Shown in pieces: positions 31,855 through 42,207 of a DNA stretch of 64,000 nucleotides. The stretch is from positions 5,332,001 through 5,396,000 of the forward strand of contig NC_083527.1 of assembly GCF_032362555.1 (NCBI RefSeq). Reading direction: 5' to 3'. Position numbers and translations under genes: made by a program. Under the pieces are notes generated by a model. That model saw only the letters and a list, made by a program, of their open reading frames with translations. It was not told the DNA's origin and did no database searches. How positions within the stretch are numbered: position 1 is the stretch's first letter; each line of letters starts with the position of its first letter. This DNA comes from Amyelois transitella (Eukaryota > Arthropoda > Insecta > Lepidoptera > Pyralidae).

Positions 31855-32979
31855 CTAATTTGTTTCAACTATAGCTAATTCGTCATCTTCCCCTGATGTA
31901 TTAGTTTTACCATCAAGCGCCAGATTAGCTTCAGAAGAATTACTCGACTCTTGAGATCGCGGACTCGCACTGGACCTTACGTACAACACATTAGAGTCCA
32001 ATTTCGCATGGTCGTTTGTGAACGGTATACCGTAAGCACTCCCATCGGATATTCTATTCAATTTATGTATCTGTTCCCTCAGTTCACAAACTTGACTGTA
32101 CAATTTCTTATTTTCCCTCAATATAGCGACATTTTCGGTTTCAAGCAGCTCTCTTTTACTCCACTGCACCGTATTTTCTGATTTTAATCTCTCTACTTCC
32201 ATTTTCAATTCGGCTATCTTCTCTTCTAAGACTTGTTTAGCCGCTATTTCATCCTGAAGTTCATTCTGTAATCTCTCCACCTCGCTGTGACTAGAGTCAG
32301 TGGATCCCAACGTGCGGTCGCTGTGGAGTGAATCCTTTTTGGCGCTATGAAGTTCTGCCGTCAAAGTTTCTACTTTAGTTAGCAAGAATGTTTTCTGATC
32401 TTTCTCAGTTTGCAAATTCTTACACGTCTCGTCGAGTCTCAATCTCAGTTCAGCCAACTTATTGGCAAGTACGTTATCTACATTAGAAAATTTGTGTGAA
32501 TCCAACGAGGCTCTTTGTCTTGGCGTTGGTTCGTTCGGCGAAACGTAACCCACCTTTCTTCGCAGCTCAACGCCGTCGTCAGCCGTCAGATCGGCAGCTA
32601 CTATCCTGCTCTCACCAATGCTGAGCAGTTTTTCATTATCTCTTTTGACATCACATAATTGCTGATCCAATTCGTTTTTCTCCGACTTCAAAGTGGCTAA
32701 TTCTTTGGTGAGTGCGTCCACCTTGGTTTTAAACTGCTTGGCTTCCTCCCTGGCCTTGTTTCGTTCTGTACGTACCTTGCTCCATTTCTCTCGCCAGTTC
32801 GCAGTGCAGTCGGACCACCAACGCATTGTTTTCTCCATTTGAGTGGCACGGGCTCTCGCTTCGTCGAGCTCCCGTTGGTACAGGGCTTCTTTGGCCTCCC
32901 AGTCGGCGGTGGTGTACCGCATTGGGCCGTCGTGGTCCCTGCCGCGTCGGTGGCTGCCGCCGTGCGAACTTTGTGCCAT
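31855..32979 (-). CDS. CCDC102A: Coiled-coil domain-containing protein 102A homologue
   Basis: A single coding exon encodes 374 residues. The family hallmark is the N-terminal block with WEAKEALYQRELDEARARAT, MEKTMRWWSDCTANWREKWS and KVRTERNKAREE (residues about 28-80), which is nearly invariant in CCDC102A/B proteins. After it, heptad-rich Glu/Lys/Leu sequence continues to about residue 300 and predicts long coiled coils. The tail is Ser-rich and acidic. Vertebrate CCDC102 proteins are linked to centrosomes and cytoskeletal organisation, but the insect role is unknown to me. A splice acceptor (ttattgcag on the minus strand) lies at 32998-33000, 18 bases upstream of the ATG, so a 5' UTR exon lies further right. 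The length is shorter than human CCDC102A (about 550 aa); I see no missing coding exon. Confidence 0.9.
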   Translation of the reverse strand: MAQSSHGGSHRRGRDHDGPMRYTTADWEAKEALYQRELDEARARATQMEKTMRWWSDCTANWREKWSKVRTERNKAREEAKQFKTKVDALTKELATLKSEKNELDQQLCDVKRDNEKLLSIGESRIVAADLTADDGVELRRKVGYVSPNEPTPRQRASLDSHKFSNVDNVLANKLAELRLRLDETCKNLQTEKDQKTFLLTKVETLTAELHSAKKDSLHSDRTLGSTDSSHSEVERLQNELQDEIAAKQVLEEKIAELKMEVERLKSENTVQWSKRELLETENVAILRENKKLYSQVCELREQIHKLNRISDGSAYGIPFTNDHAKLDSNVLYVRSSASPRSQESSNSSEANLALDGKTNTSGEDDELAIVETN

Positions 32980-33151
32980 TTTTCATTTGGATTGGACCTG
33001 CAATAATGAAAACATGTAAATCTTGTAAATTATCTCCTTTTCCGGCTTAAGTCTGGAATCTAACACTGGGCAAGGTAATTTTCTACACGACGTGTCTTTC
33101 TGCCCGACTTCCGCAACAATTGCAAGGGATAGGAGACCAAACACATATTAA

Positions 33152-33375
33152 ATAAATAAGTATATACAGGACAAAATAACACTGATTAAGTTACCCTTAA
33201 AGTAAGTTTGAGGTTTGTATAACGAGATACTAACTCATCGATACAATATCAATAATAAATCCAAGATCCAGGTCAATCAGAGAATCCTGACCGTGATTCT
33301 AACCCGGGACCTGCGGCGTCACAGACTGGTGCATTACCGCTTAGCGTAACGTCTAGATCCTAGACTACATGGGCT
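33152..33375 (-). repeat. tRNA-derived SINE, reverse orientation
   Basis: Minus-strand copy of the SINE at 1295, with body 'gagttagtatctcgttatac' and a decayed B box ('gggttagaatcac'). Confidence 0.65.
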
Positions 33376-35038
33376 GAATGTAGAAGTTGATAACAGTGAT
33401 CATAATACAGACAGATACAAATTCCAATTGTTTTTACTTTATTTTGTCTTTACATAAAGTATTTCAGTCAAAAATACTTAATGTACTGACAAAATACCCA
33501 TACTCTTTTATTGTATAATTTATTACTAGTTGCTGATTTTAATATGCTAACAGAAAATGCTTATCAGGTTGAACAACATTAGTAAAGACCTCTTTTTCAT
33601 AATTTGGATGATTTAGCTGGTCTTTAATGATTCTGCAACTTTTGTTAAGACATCATTTCGATATTTCCTATAGTTCGGCTGAGTTGTTATGGTTCAATAT
33701 CAGCTGTTCCAGATTCCAAAATAAATTATACCCTACATGTTGGCCAGGCATAAGAGCTATTCAACAAAAAAAGTTTCAATCAAATCTGTTCAGTAGTTCC
33801 AGAGATTAGCGTGAACAAACAAACATACAAACAGACAAGACTTTTTTCAAATTCATGCTCCATCACTATTTCTTCATCATGATAAATTTTTTTTTTGAAA
33901 ATATACTATATGTACAGACAATTTTTTTTTATATTTATTATTTGTATTTATTAAAAATACAAAAAATTAAAAAGTATTAATGCGAACACAAACTGTACCA
34001 TATTAATTATTGTGAAAAGCAAACATTTAAACATATAAAAAATACAATAAATATGACGACATGCCTCTGTTGAATTAAAGTTTAAAAGAAAATTTATGAA
34101 AATGTTGCAACAAGATAAATATAGAGTAAACCGAGGAGTTGCTTGGTGACCACAGATCATTGTAACATAATTCAAAACATCCGGGATAAAATAAAGGTTT
34201 GTCATGTGCAGGTTTAATAGCTGCATTATTTATAAATAGTATCATGCAACACAAAAGTTTAAAATTTGCTTAGATAAAAACCAATACAGTTGCAGGCATG
34301 CACTTAAAAGTCATGTCATACTTATTTGTCTGAGCCTCCTTTCTTGTCAGAACCAATGCAAAATAGCACTAATATCTTCCGAGTAAGGTACATGAGGTTT
34401 GATGCTTTTTACAGTGAGTGGGGTGAAAGAAAATATAGTGAGGAATTTGAACATCCAGGCAGAGGTCAGACAGAATTCTTCATGCAAAAAAATGTGACTT
34501 GAATCCAGGTAGCCTGAAGTCAATCCGGGTCACAGGCGGACCGGGTTCCTCTTCAGAGGTATGTAAGCGTAATTAACGCCAGGAACATGTTGTTGTCATT
34601 TACCCAAGTTGCTATATTCTTAATCTTATGTAGACAGACGATAGTTCAGTTATAAAAATGAAGTCTTATATTCCCCAAAAACAACACAGGATTCAGACTA
34701 AGAAATAACCCGATGAAGAGGGTAAGCACTGACGTGAACAGCCTTCACTAAATAGATCATACCTTTGTGTCTTCCAAATCCTAACAGGCCACAGTAATTT
34801 AGATTGAGGTGCTTAATAATTTATTCGATGAATATGTGATAAACAGAAAATATTTTCATTGCATTGAAATAAAATGTTTAAATCCAATGAAATGACATTA
34901 CACAAAATCTATTTTAAAAAAACCCACGAATGACAATGACAGATTGATTGTTTTGTTAGACTAGTAGCGGAAAGACGAGCTCATACAGCCATCGTCTGTA
35001 GTACGAAAATAGGGTCCATTCAATAAGCTACTGTATGT

Positions 35039-35120
35039 ATTATAACCAAATGGGATAATAAATGTCACTTGTTAATACACTTATTAACAGGTGACATTTA
35101 TTATCCCATTTGGCTATAAT
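35039..35120. repeat. 82-bp near-perfect hairpin
   Basis: Arms 35039-35077 and 35082-35120 are inverted repeats, 37 of 39 positions pairing, around the 4-base loop cact. It lies 65 bases before a family B copy. The size and pairing resemble a small-RNA precursor, but it could equally be a minimal foldback element. Confidence 0.85.
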
Positions 35121-35184
35121 ACACGTAAATATAGACGCACGACGCATGTAGATCTTTCGTAATGAATGTATGATAATAACATAA

Positions 35185-35340
35185 TACATACATATAGTCA
35201 CGTCTATATACCTTGCGGGGTAGACAGAGCAAACAGTCTTGAAAAGCCTGATAGGCCACGTTCAGATTTTTGGCTTGATGATAGAATTGAGATTCATATC
35301 AAAGTGACAGGTTGCTAGCCCATCGCCTAAAAGAAGAACA
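35185..35340 (-). repeat. Family B repeat, reverse orientation
   Basis: Covers the 3' half, from 'atagtcacgtctatatacc' to 'cccatcgcctaaaagaagaa'. Confidence 0.6.
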
Positions 35341-36959
35341 ATATAATATATAATAACATAACCTTAACTAACGACTCATGTCATGACGTTTGTACGATTA
35401 AGTGATTGTTAGGTAGCTATCCGGCAAATTTTGTTCAACTTTCGTGCCGGACACTGTTCACGCAATAAATTTGTTAAACATTTAAACATCTTTATTTCGC
35501 GCCAAAGGTGACATTACGTTGTTTTATTAATAATACCTTTCCTCAATTACCTCAATCCGTGCTTAATTTTTTTTTAAATATGTTACTACAATATATTTTA
35601 GTAGATTTTTGTTTGTTTGTTTGTAAACTCTTTATTGCACATAAATGTTGTTGATGTGACATGGATGTTTTTTTCTGATAACATATTTCATATTAAATTA
35701 ATTAACGATCAATGGTTCCATTCGCCAACGTGAACACGGCTTATGTATCGTATATTCTGTCTCTTTCTAATTTATGGTTAATTCAAAAGTTTGAGAGAGA
35801 GAGAGTAGGGAATATAATATTTGTCAACATCCGTGAATAACTTCGCAGGAAGTTCTTAAGTCATGTTGGACTTTCGATTCGTTTTCGTGTCTACACGTTT
35901 TCAATTTTAGCCAATATAATCCAAGATGATTACAATATTCACCAATAAGAACCCATGTTCAGTGGAGCGTGAAGTAAAAGAATGGTATGTGACTTTGCGT
36001 GAGCGAATGAAATAAGTTTAAAAGGACATATTACAGGTTTATCGTTAAGAGTTTATTAAATAAAATTATATTTTATTTGTATTTCTTGCAATACAACAGA
36101 TTCAAGGCATTGTGTAATTTTGAAAGTAGTTATTTTCCAACATTAATTTTAATAGGGGTGATTTACACCACCTTCAAAAGATTGTCATGTGTGTTTCTTT
36201 CGTCAGGTCAGTGTTGCTAGTTAAGGCTCTTTAATCTCTTTAGACGCTTCTTAGCATTCCCTATGTACTATAACTTCTTACAGAATTTTACATCATAAAC
36301 ATTTTGTTTGCTGTAGTGCATATAAGATAAAATGCAACCTTGCCCCATGGCAATTCAGTTTTTTTTACGAAACATATCATGTTTTGTAAGAGCGCTCAAG
36401 TTATGTCCGGTGGATGCAAATCGAATAGGATGTTCCAGACATTATTTAAGATAAATTAAGTTCTTTGTGGACAAAGTACAAACATACACAGATTTTATAT
36501 TGTTTATCAAAGAAGGTAAGTAAGTAAGAATTAATGTTTTAATTTTTTTTGTTTATAAAAACAAATTTATGCTATTGATAAAATTTGGAAAAAGTAGACA
36601 AAGGCTGCATTTATTATTGAAAAATAATGGTATTAAAGACAAGATCTTAATTATTAAATAATAATATAAGATATTCCTTCAATCAGACCGGCGGAGACAC
36701 GTATAATATGTATAGTTTAGTGAGCGTGATGAATGTCAAATTGAAAAGTTTATTCTCCCAAAACCACTGATAGCGATTTTCCTTCATTTACAGTAAATGT
36801 TCATATTTTATGTTACTACCACGATTATTACCTTTTAAACGAACGAATATATAAGTTATTGTTGAATTTTGATAGATTCCGAGATCTTAATTAACTAACC
36901 GGTGTTCAAAATCGTAAACTGTAGCCTGGCAATACTGCTCGAGTCAGTGCGCATGTCAA

Positions 36960-37701
36960 GATGAAAATTGCAAATGGCGGCCGTTGTTATTGTTCGTTCC
37001 GAATTAACTATTTGTAAATTATATACCAATCTTTTTAGCGATTTTTCTACAGAACTGTTATATTGATGTGATGCATTAATTTCTCATAATTCGCCGCGAC
37101 GCGTTTTATGTGCGGTTTTAAGTGTTTTGAGTGTTTTTTTGGTATTTTATGTGTGTCATGCAAATGGGGTAAGCTGGAATTATCGGATGTCGCTTAGGTT
37201 GTTTTGGATAGTTTCAGTCACAAAATGGTGTGAAGTTCTGTGTCCTAATGTGTAATAATGGATACTGTATAAAGCTTTTTAACATTTTCCTCATGTTTCA
37301 AGTGTAACAAGAAGCGAGAACGGCGGCAATTTACTAATGTTCCATGCCGTGACTGTACTCCCCGTACATTTCAAAATGGCTGCTGCTCTTCACGATATAT
37401 GAGCTTTGCGTCACTGGAACATTAATCAGTGGATTGGATTCGTGACGAGATTTTAGTGTTTCTAGTCTAGTGATCCAGTGTAAAAGACCGAAAATAATTT
37501 TAGAACAAGACCCCGGACAAATTGGGGTGGGACAATAGTGTTGTATCATATGTTTTTGGAGTAGTGGACACTGGCCATAGGACCGATATTGCCTTGCGTC
37601 CGAGCTGGATTGTAATGTTGCGATTTGATATCCAAAATGATTTGCAACGGGAGAAAATAAAGATATTGTGGAATTAACCGGAATGTGACATTGTATGAGA
37701 G
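36960..37701 (+). promoter_or_regulatory. Ncoa6: Probable NCOA6 promoter and 5' UTR exon
   Basis: A strong splice donor (gagag|gtaagt) ends an apparent non-coding exon at 37701. The region before it is more CpG-rich than its surroundings ('aaatggcggccgttgttatt'). It contains several short upstream ATGs with early stops, so no long coding frame enters the donor. The first acceptor with coding sequence on this strand is the NCOA6 exon at 42207, giving a 4.5-kb first intron. The transcription start is not determined; 36960 is only a guess from base composition. Confidence 0.5.
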
Positions 37702-38136
37702 GTAAGTGTGTTTTTTTGGTTTATTTACATTTTGCGGGGTGATACGCGGTGTGATAGTTTTTTACAAAATGGATACAATTGCGGTTGACAGGTCTTTGGG
37801 CGGCCACTCGCACGGTGTCCGCCTGAAAACGTATGTTTCAGTGTCAATTTACGACACCACGTTAGGTGTTTTGTCCGAAAAAGGTTGTGTAACACATGCG
37901 TTTATGTTTTCAAAACTCCGACCTTGCTTGTCGCTGTCGGTCGAAATCTTCCGTGCGTGATTGTAAAATTTCTCGGCAAAATAGAGTTGATACTTTATCT
38001 TGCTTTATCCTGTTTTTTTTTTAATGACTTATTGGTAAACAAATATTTGTAATCAATGAAAACATAAATATATAGGACACATTAGGTCTGTGTACATGAA
38101 GTTATTTACTCTTATATTTCACTAAGTACCTATATA

Positions 38137-39033
38137 ATAGGCTATTTGACAAAGTTCTAAAAACTATCTTAGGGTATTTATTTGTTTATATGGAGCCCTA
38201 CAAAAATACTTTTCTGCCTTTATTACAGCTATTTTATTAAAAAATCGAAAAAGAAAATGAAATATTCAAATATGCCGCCAAAACGCGACTTTTAGCAATA
38301 TGGCGGCCATGGCATGCAGTGACGTAAATTTCGTGTAAATATCATACAAAGCTTGTTGGTGTTTCGAAAAGTTTTGATTTTCTCTTGTTTTATTTAACTT
38401 GTGCCACGTCATAATATGTGTGAAAATTATTAAAATGAGTTCCTATAAATGTTGTGCAGTGCCTCAATGCACTAATACAACAATAAAATCTCCTACGAAA
38501 CTGTTTTTTTCTATGCCGATGGATCTGAATATTCACAAGAAGTGGTTTCAGATCATGATCTAAGATCAGTGGTTACCAAGATATACTTACATTGATGTTT
38601 TCACATTCCTCAGTTCGGCAGCATAGAAATCTGGATTGTCTTTGAAGAAGACGCCAACCATTATTGCGTCCACTTTTGGTAGGTTTCGACTGTCAGCTTT
38701 CGCGGAATTGGTTTCCATTAGTAAATACCTATGTTATCTGAGTAATCCTGAGCGATCAAACACTTTTAAAATCTTGAAAAATAATAGCGAACACTAAGGA
38801 ACGGTACGATCCACAGTCTGTTTATGGATAATTGACGTCATAATTGAAATAGCCAATCACGTTCATTTTTAGTCACGTGACAGCTGCATATAAAAACCTA
38901 ATTTACTGAGACGGATTTTGTTTAAATTATGCAATATTTTTATCTCGCGTTATAACAAATCGCTCCAAAAAAATAATATTAAGACTGATGACATAAAAGA
39001 AATGTATATTTTTAATACAGTCAAATAGCCTAT
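38137..39033 (+). mobile_element. TIR transposon copy 2 with THAP-domain remnant
   Basis: The 897-bp element has the same 14-bp inverted termini as the copy at 16673-17389 and lies in opposite orientation in NCOA6 intron 1. It is longer and keeps the start of a protein at 38434: 'MSSYKCCAVPQC', then 'SPTKLFFSMPMD' and 'HKKWF'. This matches the N-terminal half of a THAP zinc finger (C-x-C/C..., a basic stretch, then F-x-P). The frame ends a few codons later, so the rest of the transposase is deleted. THAP domains are found in P-element-like and some other cut-and-paste transposases. The target duplication is unclear. Confidence 0.75.
38434..38561 (+). pseudogene. Truncated THAP-domain transposase start
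   Basis: An ATG-initiated frame gives about 41 codons beginning MSSYKCCAVPQCTNTT, with zinc-ligand cysteines at positions 6/7 and 12, a KLFFSMP-like segment and KKWF. It then hits a stop within the element. A full THAP domain needs about 80-90 residues with a later CxxH pair, so this is a 5' relic. Confidence 0.6.
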
Positions 39034-39382
39034 TGTATGCATGCTCAAAATCAGAGGCTACATTTTGAATGTTTACTTTAAAAAAAACATTTCTCCTTGG
39101 TATTGAGCAGGAATAATACAATAATGTTTTAAAATTAATTATAATAGGAACACAAACAAACTGAATGCATGTGTATAATTCGAACTAGGTATAAAGACAA
39201 CCCAAACTCCCATCTTACACTTAAAATAAACACTATATTTTACAATGTGCAAAACACTGTTATAGGTTTCTTATATTTGTGTACAATTGCTTCTCAAAAT
39301 TAAAAAAAATATATAAAAATAAAAATACCTAACTTTATTCTTGGAAAACTTTAATGTTGGATTTTAGCCTTCTTGTTACAAT

Positions 39383-39637
39383 TGTGGCGACATCTCTACG
39401 CCACTCGTCGCAACATCAAATTACACAACAACTGTCAATCATCTCGAAGAAATCGACGCGCTCAGCCAATAGCAGCGAAGAACCCAAATCGCGATTTCAG
39501 AGATTTCACGGATTGGAGCTATATATACAACCTCCGACACAACATCGTCGGAGCCGCGGTTCCCCAGGCATAACACCTAGCCTGGCGGAAGATCTTCCCT
39601 TTGGTGGCGGTCGAACCGAATCATCGCTCCCGCTACA
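39383..39637 (+). repeat. 5' LTR of TRIM-like element
   Basis: 255 bp. Contains the palindrome-like 'ctccgacacaacatcgtcgg' and the TATA-like box. It is followed by the primer-binding site. Confidence 0.85.
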
Positions 39638-40110
39638 TTAGGTGACCCCGACGTGATTGGAAGCAACCTTCTCCATCATCATCAACTCCAATCCTCAGCA
39701 TCACTCCTCACTCTGCAAGCAGTCTCACAGCAAGCCAGCAACTGGGTATCGCAGCAGGTCCATCGCAGCCGACTCACCGAGCTTCCTGGTCCTGTCTCCA
39801 CCCGCACTCACTCTCATCGACTTCAGCGACCGACGCATCTACCGCAGCCCACGCCTGGATCTCTTCGACGGCCGCTCTTCTCTCCAGCGTGGCAGCTCTG
39901 CACGATATCTTCCGGCGCCAACAAGTCGACTTCGCTCTCTACTGTCTCGACTCACCGCAGACTACGAGCAACGCTACGGCTCACTCCTGACTCACTAGGA
40001 CTTCGAGCAACTTCCGACTCACTGGAAGACAACTGGCACTTGCAAGCTACCGAAGCACAGATTGCACAGCAAGATCAAGACTTCAGACCTCCGGTCTTGG
40101 GGGGGAGTAC

Positions 40111-40365
40111 TGTGGCGACATCTCTACGCCACTCGTCGCAACATCAAATTACACAACAACTGTCAATCATCTCGAAGAAATCGACGCGCTCAGCCAATAG
40201 CAGCGAAGAACCCAAATCGCGATTTCAGAGATTTCACGGATTGGAGCTATATATACAACCTCCGACACAACATCGTCGGAGCCGCGGTTCCCCAGGCATA
40301 ACACCTAGCCTGGCGGAAGATCTTCCCTTTGGTGGCGGTCGAGCCGAATCATTGCTCCCGCTACA
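40111..40365 (+). repeat. 3' LTR of TRIM-like element
   Basis: 255 bp. It differs from the 5' LTR near its end (gagccgaatcattg versus gaaccgaatcatcg). It is followed by the caat target duplication. Confidence 0.85.
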
Positions 40366-40904
40366 CAATCATTTAAACTGGAAATCAGTCTGAATTTAGG
40401 GACCACAGTTACTGTGCTTTGTTAAAGAAAGTTATTAGGAATGAAAAAATTCATTTGTGAACATATGCACTGCGCCCACACACCATACGCAATAATCACT
40501 CACAAAAACATTTGCCTAGACTGGGAAGGGAACCCTGGACTTACGTGTCATTACTATATTTTGATTAATTCATAAATTTTTTACTTCATTGTTTTCTGGG
40601 CTGTTAAAGAATTAAGTTATCAATGTTAGGTTAGATATAAACTAACCTCTGTGTTAACTTACAGCTTGGTTTAATGTATCTAACACCATTACGTGGATGT
40701 GAGATTACAGCAAATAAATTGCTATTTCACTTTTATTTGTTTAAAGATTTTGGGCATAAAAATGATTTTTATGAATTGAGAACCTCCTTCTTTTTTTTAA
40801 GTCAAAGTATAAAAGTTAAAAATGTACAACAGGTTCACTTAATGCCATTTTAAGGCCATTTAATCATATAATTTGGTTAAGGAAAGATAAAAATAAATAT
40901 TAAC

Positions 40905-41190
40905 AATATGATGAGGATGAATGAAAACAGGTTGACTAAGCAGATATACAAGGAGAGTGTGGAGGGAAAGGTCGGGGTGGGAAGACCTAGACGAACATAT
41001 CTTGATCAAATTAAGGACGTCCTGGTGAAGGGTCAGGTCAAAAGTGCCCGAAACCGCCGAGCTTGCATGAAGAGAGTTATGAATGTGGATGAAGCAAAGG
41101 AAGTATGCAGGGATCGTGGCAAGTGGAAAGAGGAAGTCTCTGCCTACCCCTCCGGGAAAGAGGCGTGAGTTTATGTATGTATGTATGTAT
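40905..41190 (+). repeat. Family A LINE 3' end, longest copy in the window
   Basis: An open frame from 40908 to 41168 encodes 86 residues, including [40 protein letters not shown] and [20 protein letters not shown]. It looks like the extreme C-terminus of a LINE ORF2, beyond the reverse transcriptase. The stop is followed by 'gtttatgtatgtatgtatg'. It lies in NCOA6 intron 1. The 5' truncation point is about 40905. Confidence 0.65.
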
Positions 41191-42207
41191 GTATTAACAA
41201 TATGTATAATACCAAACAAATATTTTCCAAAATGGCTTGATGTGAAAAAAAATATGATAAATTGAGTGATTTCGATGTTTATTTTCTTTTACACTAAAAA
41301 GGATTAGATTAGAAACCATGCTGTCAAATCATTATGATAGTTTTTTTTTTGTTCAATAAATAAACAGTAAAGAGAGGAAATAGTTAACTTACCAAACTAA
41401 TTATACATAAAAGTTAAAATATTTGAAAAATAAAAAATGATTTCATGTAATGTCTTTGGCAATTCTGTTGTAGTTAGGAAATATGGTTAGTATAAATTGT
41501 AATAACTAAAATGATGCAATATAAAATGATTGTTAAGTTTTTGTTTACTTAGTGTAATTAAAATATATGTTTTAAGATTAGGAAGACCTAAATGTAAACT
41601 AAATATTTGAAATATGATAGTACACCCTCATAGTGGTTTCTGAAAACTGGAACAGCAACTTTAAAAAATAAAAATGTGAGACGCCATGATATGTTTGGAA
41701 TGTTTTGTGAATTTATTTATTCATAGTGTATTAAGCACAGGATTAGTCTATTTCAATGAAATAATTGAGGACATAACCTACATACATTTTATCACAATTT
41801 TTGTAAATTACTTTTCATAATAATTCCTTTTTTTGTTACAATCATTAATGATGACAAAATTGTATAAAATTTGTTGATTAATAAACCAAATACATGCATA
41901 TGTACCTTTCTCCAACAACAGATAAAAATCCTCCTAAGAATCCTTATGTTTCATTAAATTCACATGTTCCGTTTCTCAAGTAAATTCCATATAGATTCAT
42001 ACAAACATAGTCACATATACATCTTGCGGGGTAGGCAGAGCCAATTGCCTTGAAAAGACTGCAAGGCCGCATTCTGATATATGGCTTCATTATTATAGAT
42101 TTATTTCAATATCGGTGTTTCTAAACACATTTTTAATATAAATCGGTTCATTGTTTCTATACATTATCTTCTTACCACACTAATATACCACGTAATGTAA
42201 TTCCAGC

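Larger units (their letters stand above)
33001..36959. other. Intergenic or 5' intron of CCDC102, no coding sequence seen
   Basis: The CCDC102 5' UTR exon should lie somewhere to the right on the minus strand, possibly in a divergent arrangement with NCOA6, but no donor can be assigned with confidence. The stretch contains a SINE, degenerate repeats (33645-33840, 34480-34560), a hairpin and a family B copy, plus an antisense LINE-like end near 35600 ('aaactctttattgcaca'). Confidence 0.45.
39383..40365 (+). mobile_element. TRIM-like LTR retrotransposon, no coding domains
   Basis: Two 255-bp LTRs (39383-39637 and 40111-40365) flank only 473 bp. They start TGTGGCGACATC and end CCCGCTACA and differ at two positions by my reading. 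A 4-bp target duplication, caat, lies at 39379-39382 and 40366-40369. Directly after the 5' LTR comes 'ttaggtgaccccgacgtga', which resembles the primer-binding sites of insect Gypsy-type elements. A G-rich polypurine tract (ttgggggggagtac) ends at the 3' LTR. A TATA-like 'gctatatatacaac' lies in each LTR. The interior has open frames of low complexity (Ser/His/Leu/Arg-rich) but no gag or pol motif, so the element must be mobilised in trans. Confidence 0.87.

Noticed and set aside
37706-37960. 84-codon open frame after the NCOA6 5' exon donor
   Set aside because: It starts inside the intron just after a strong donor, has no recognisable motif and no acceptor in front of it; it is most likely a GC-richer piece of intron near the promoter.
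40908-41168. Independent small gene encoding an 86-residue basic protein
   Set aside because: The same frame recurs in many truncated copies with a (TATG)n tail, so it is the end of a LINE ORF.
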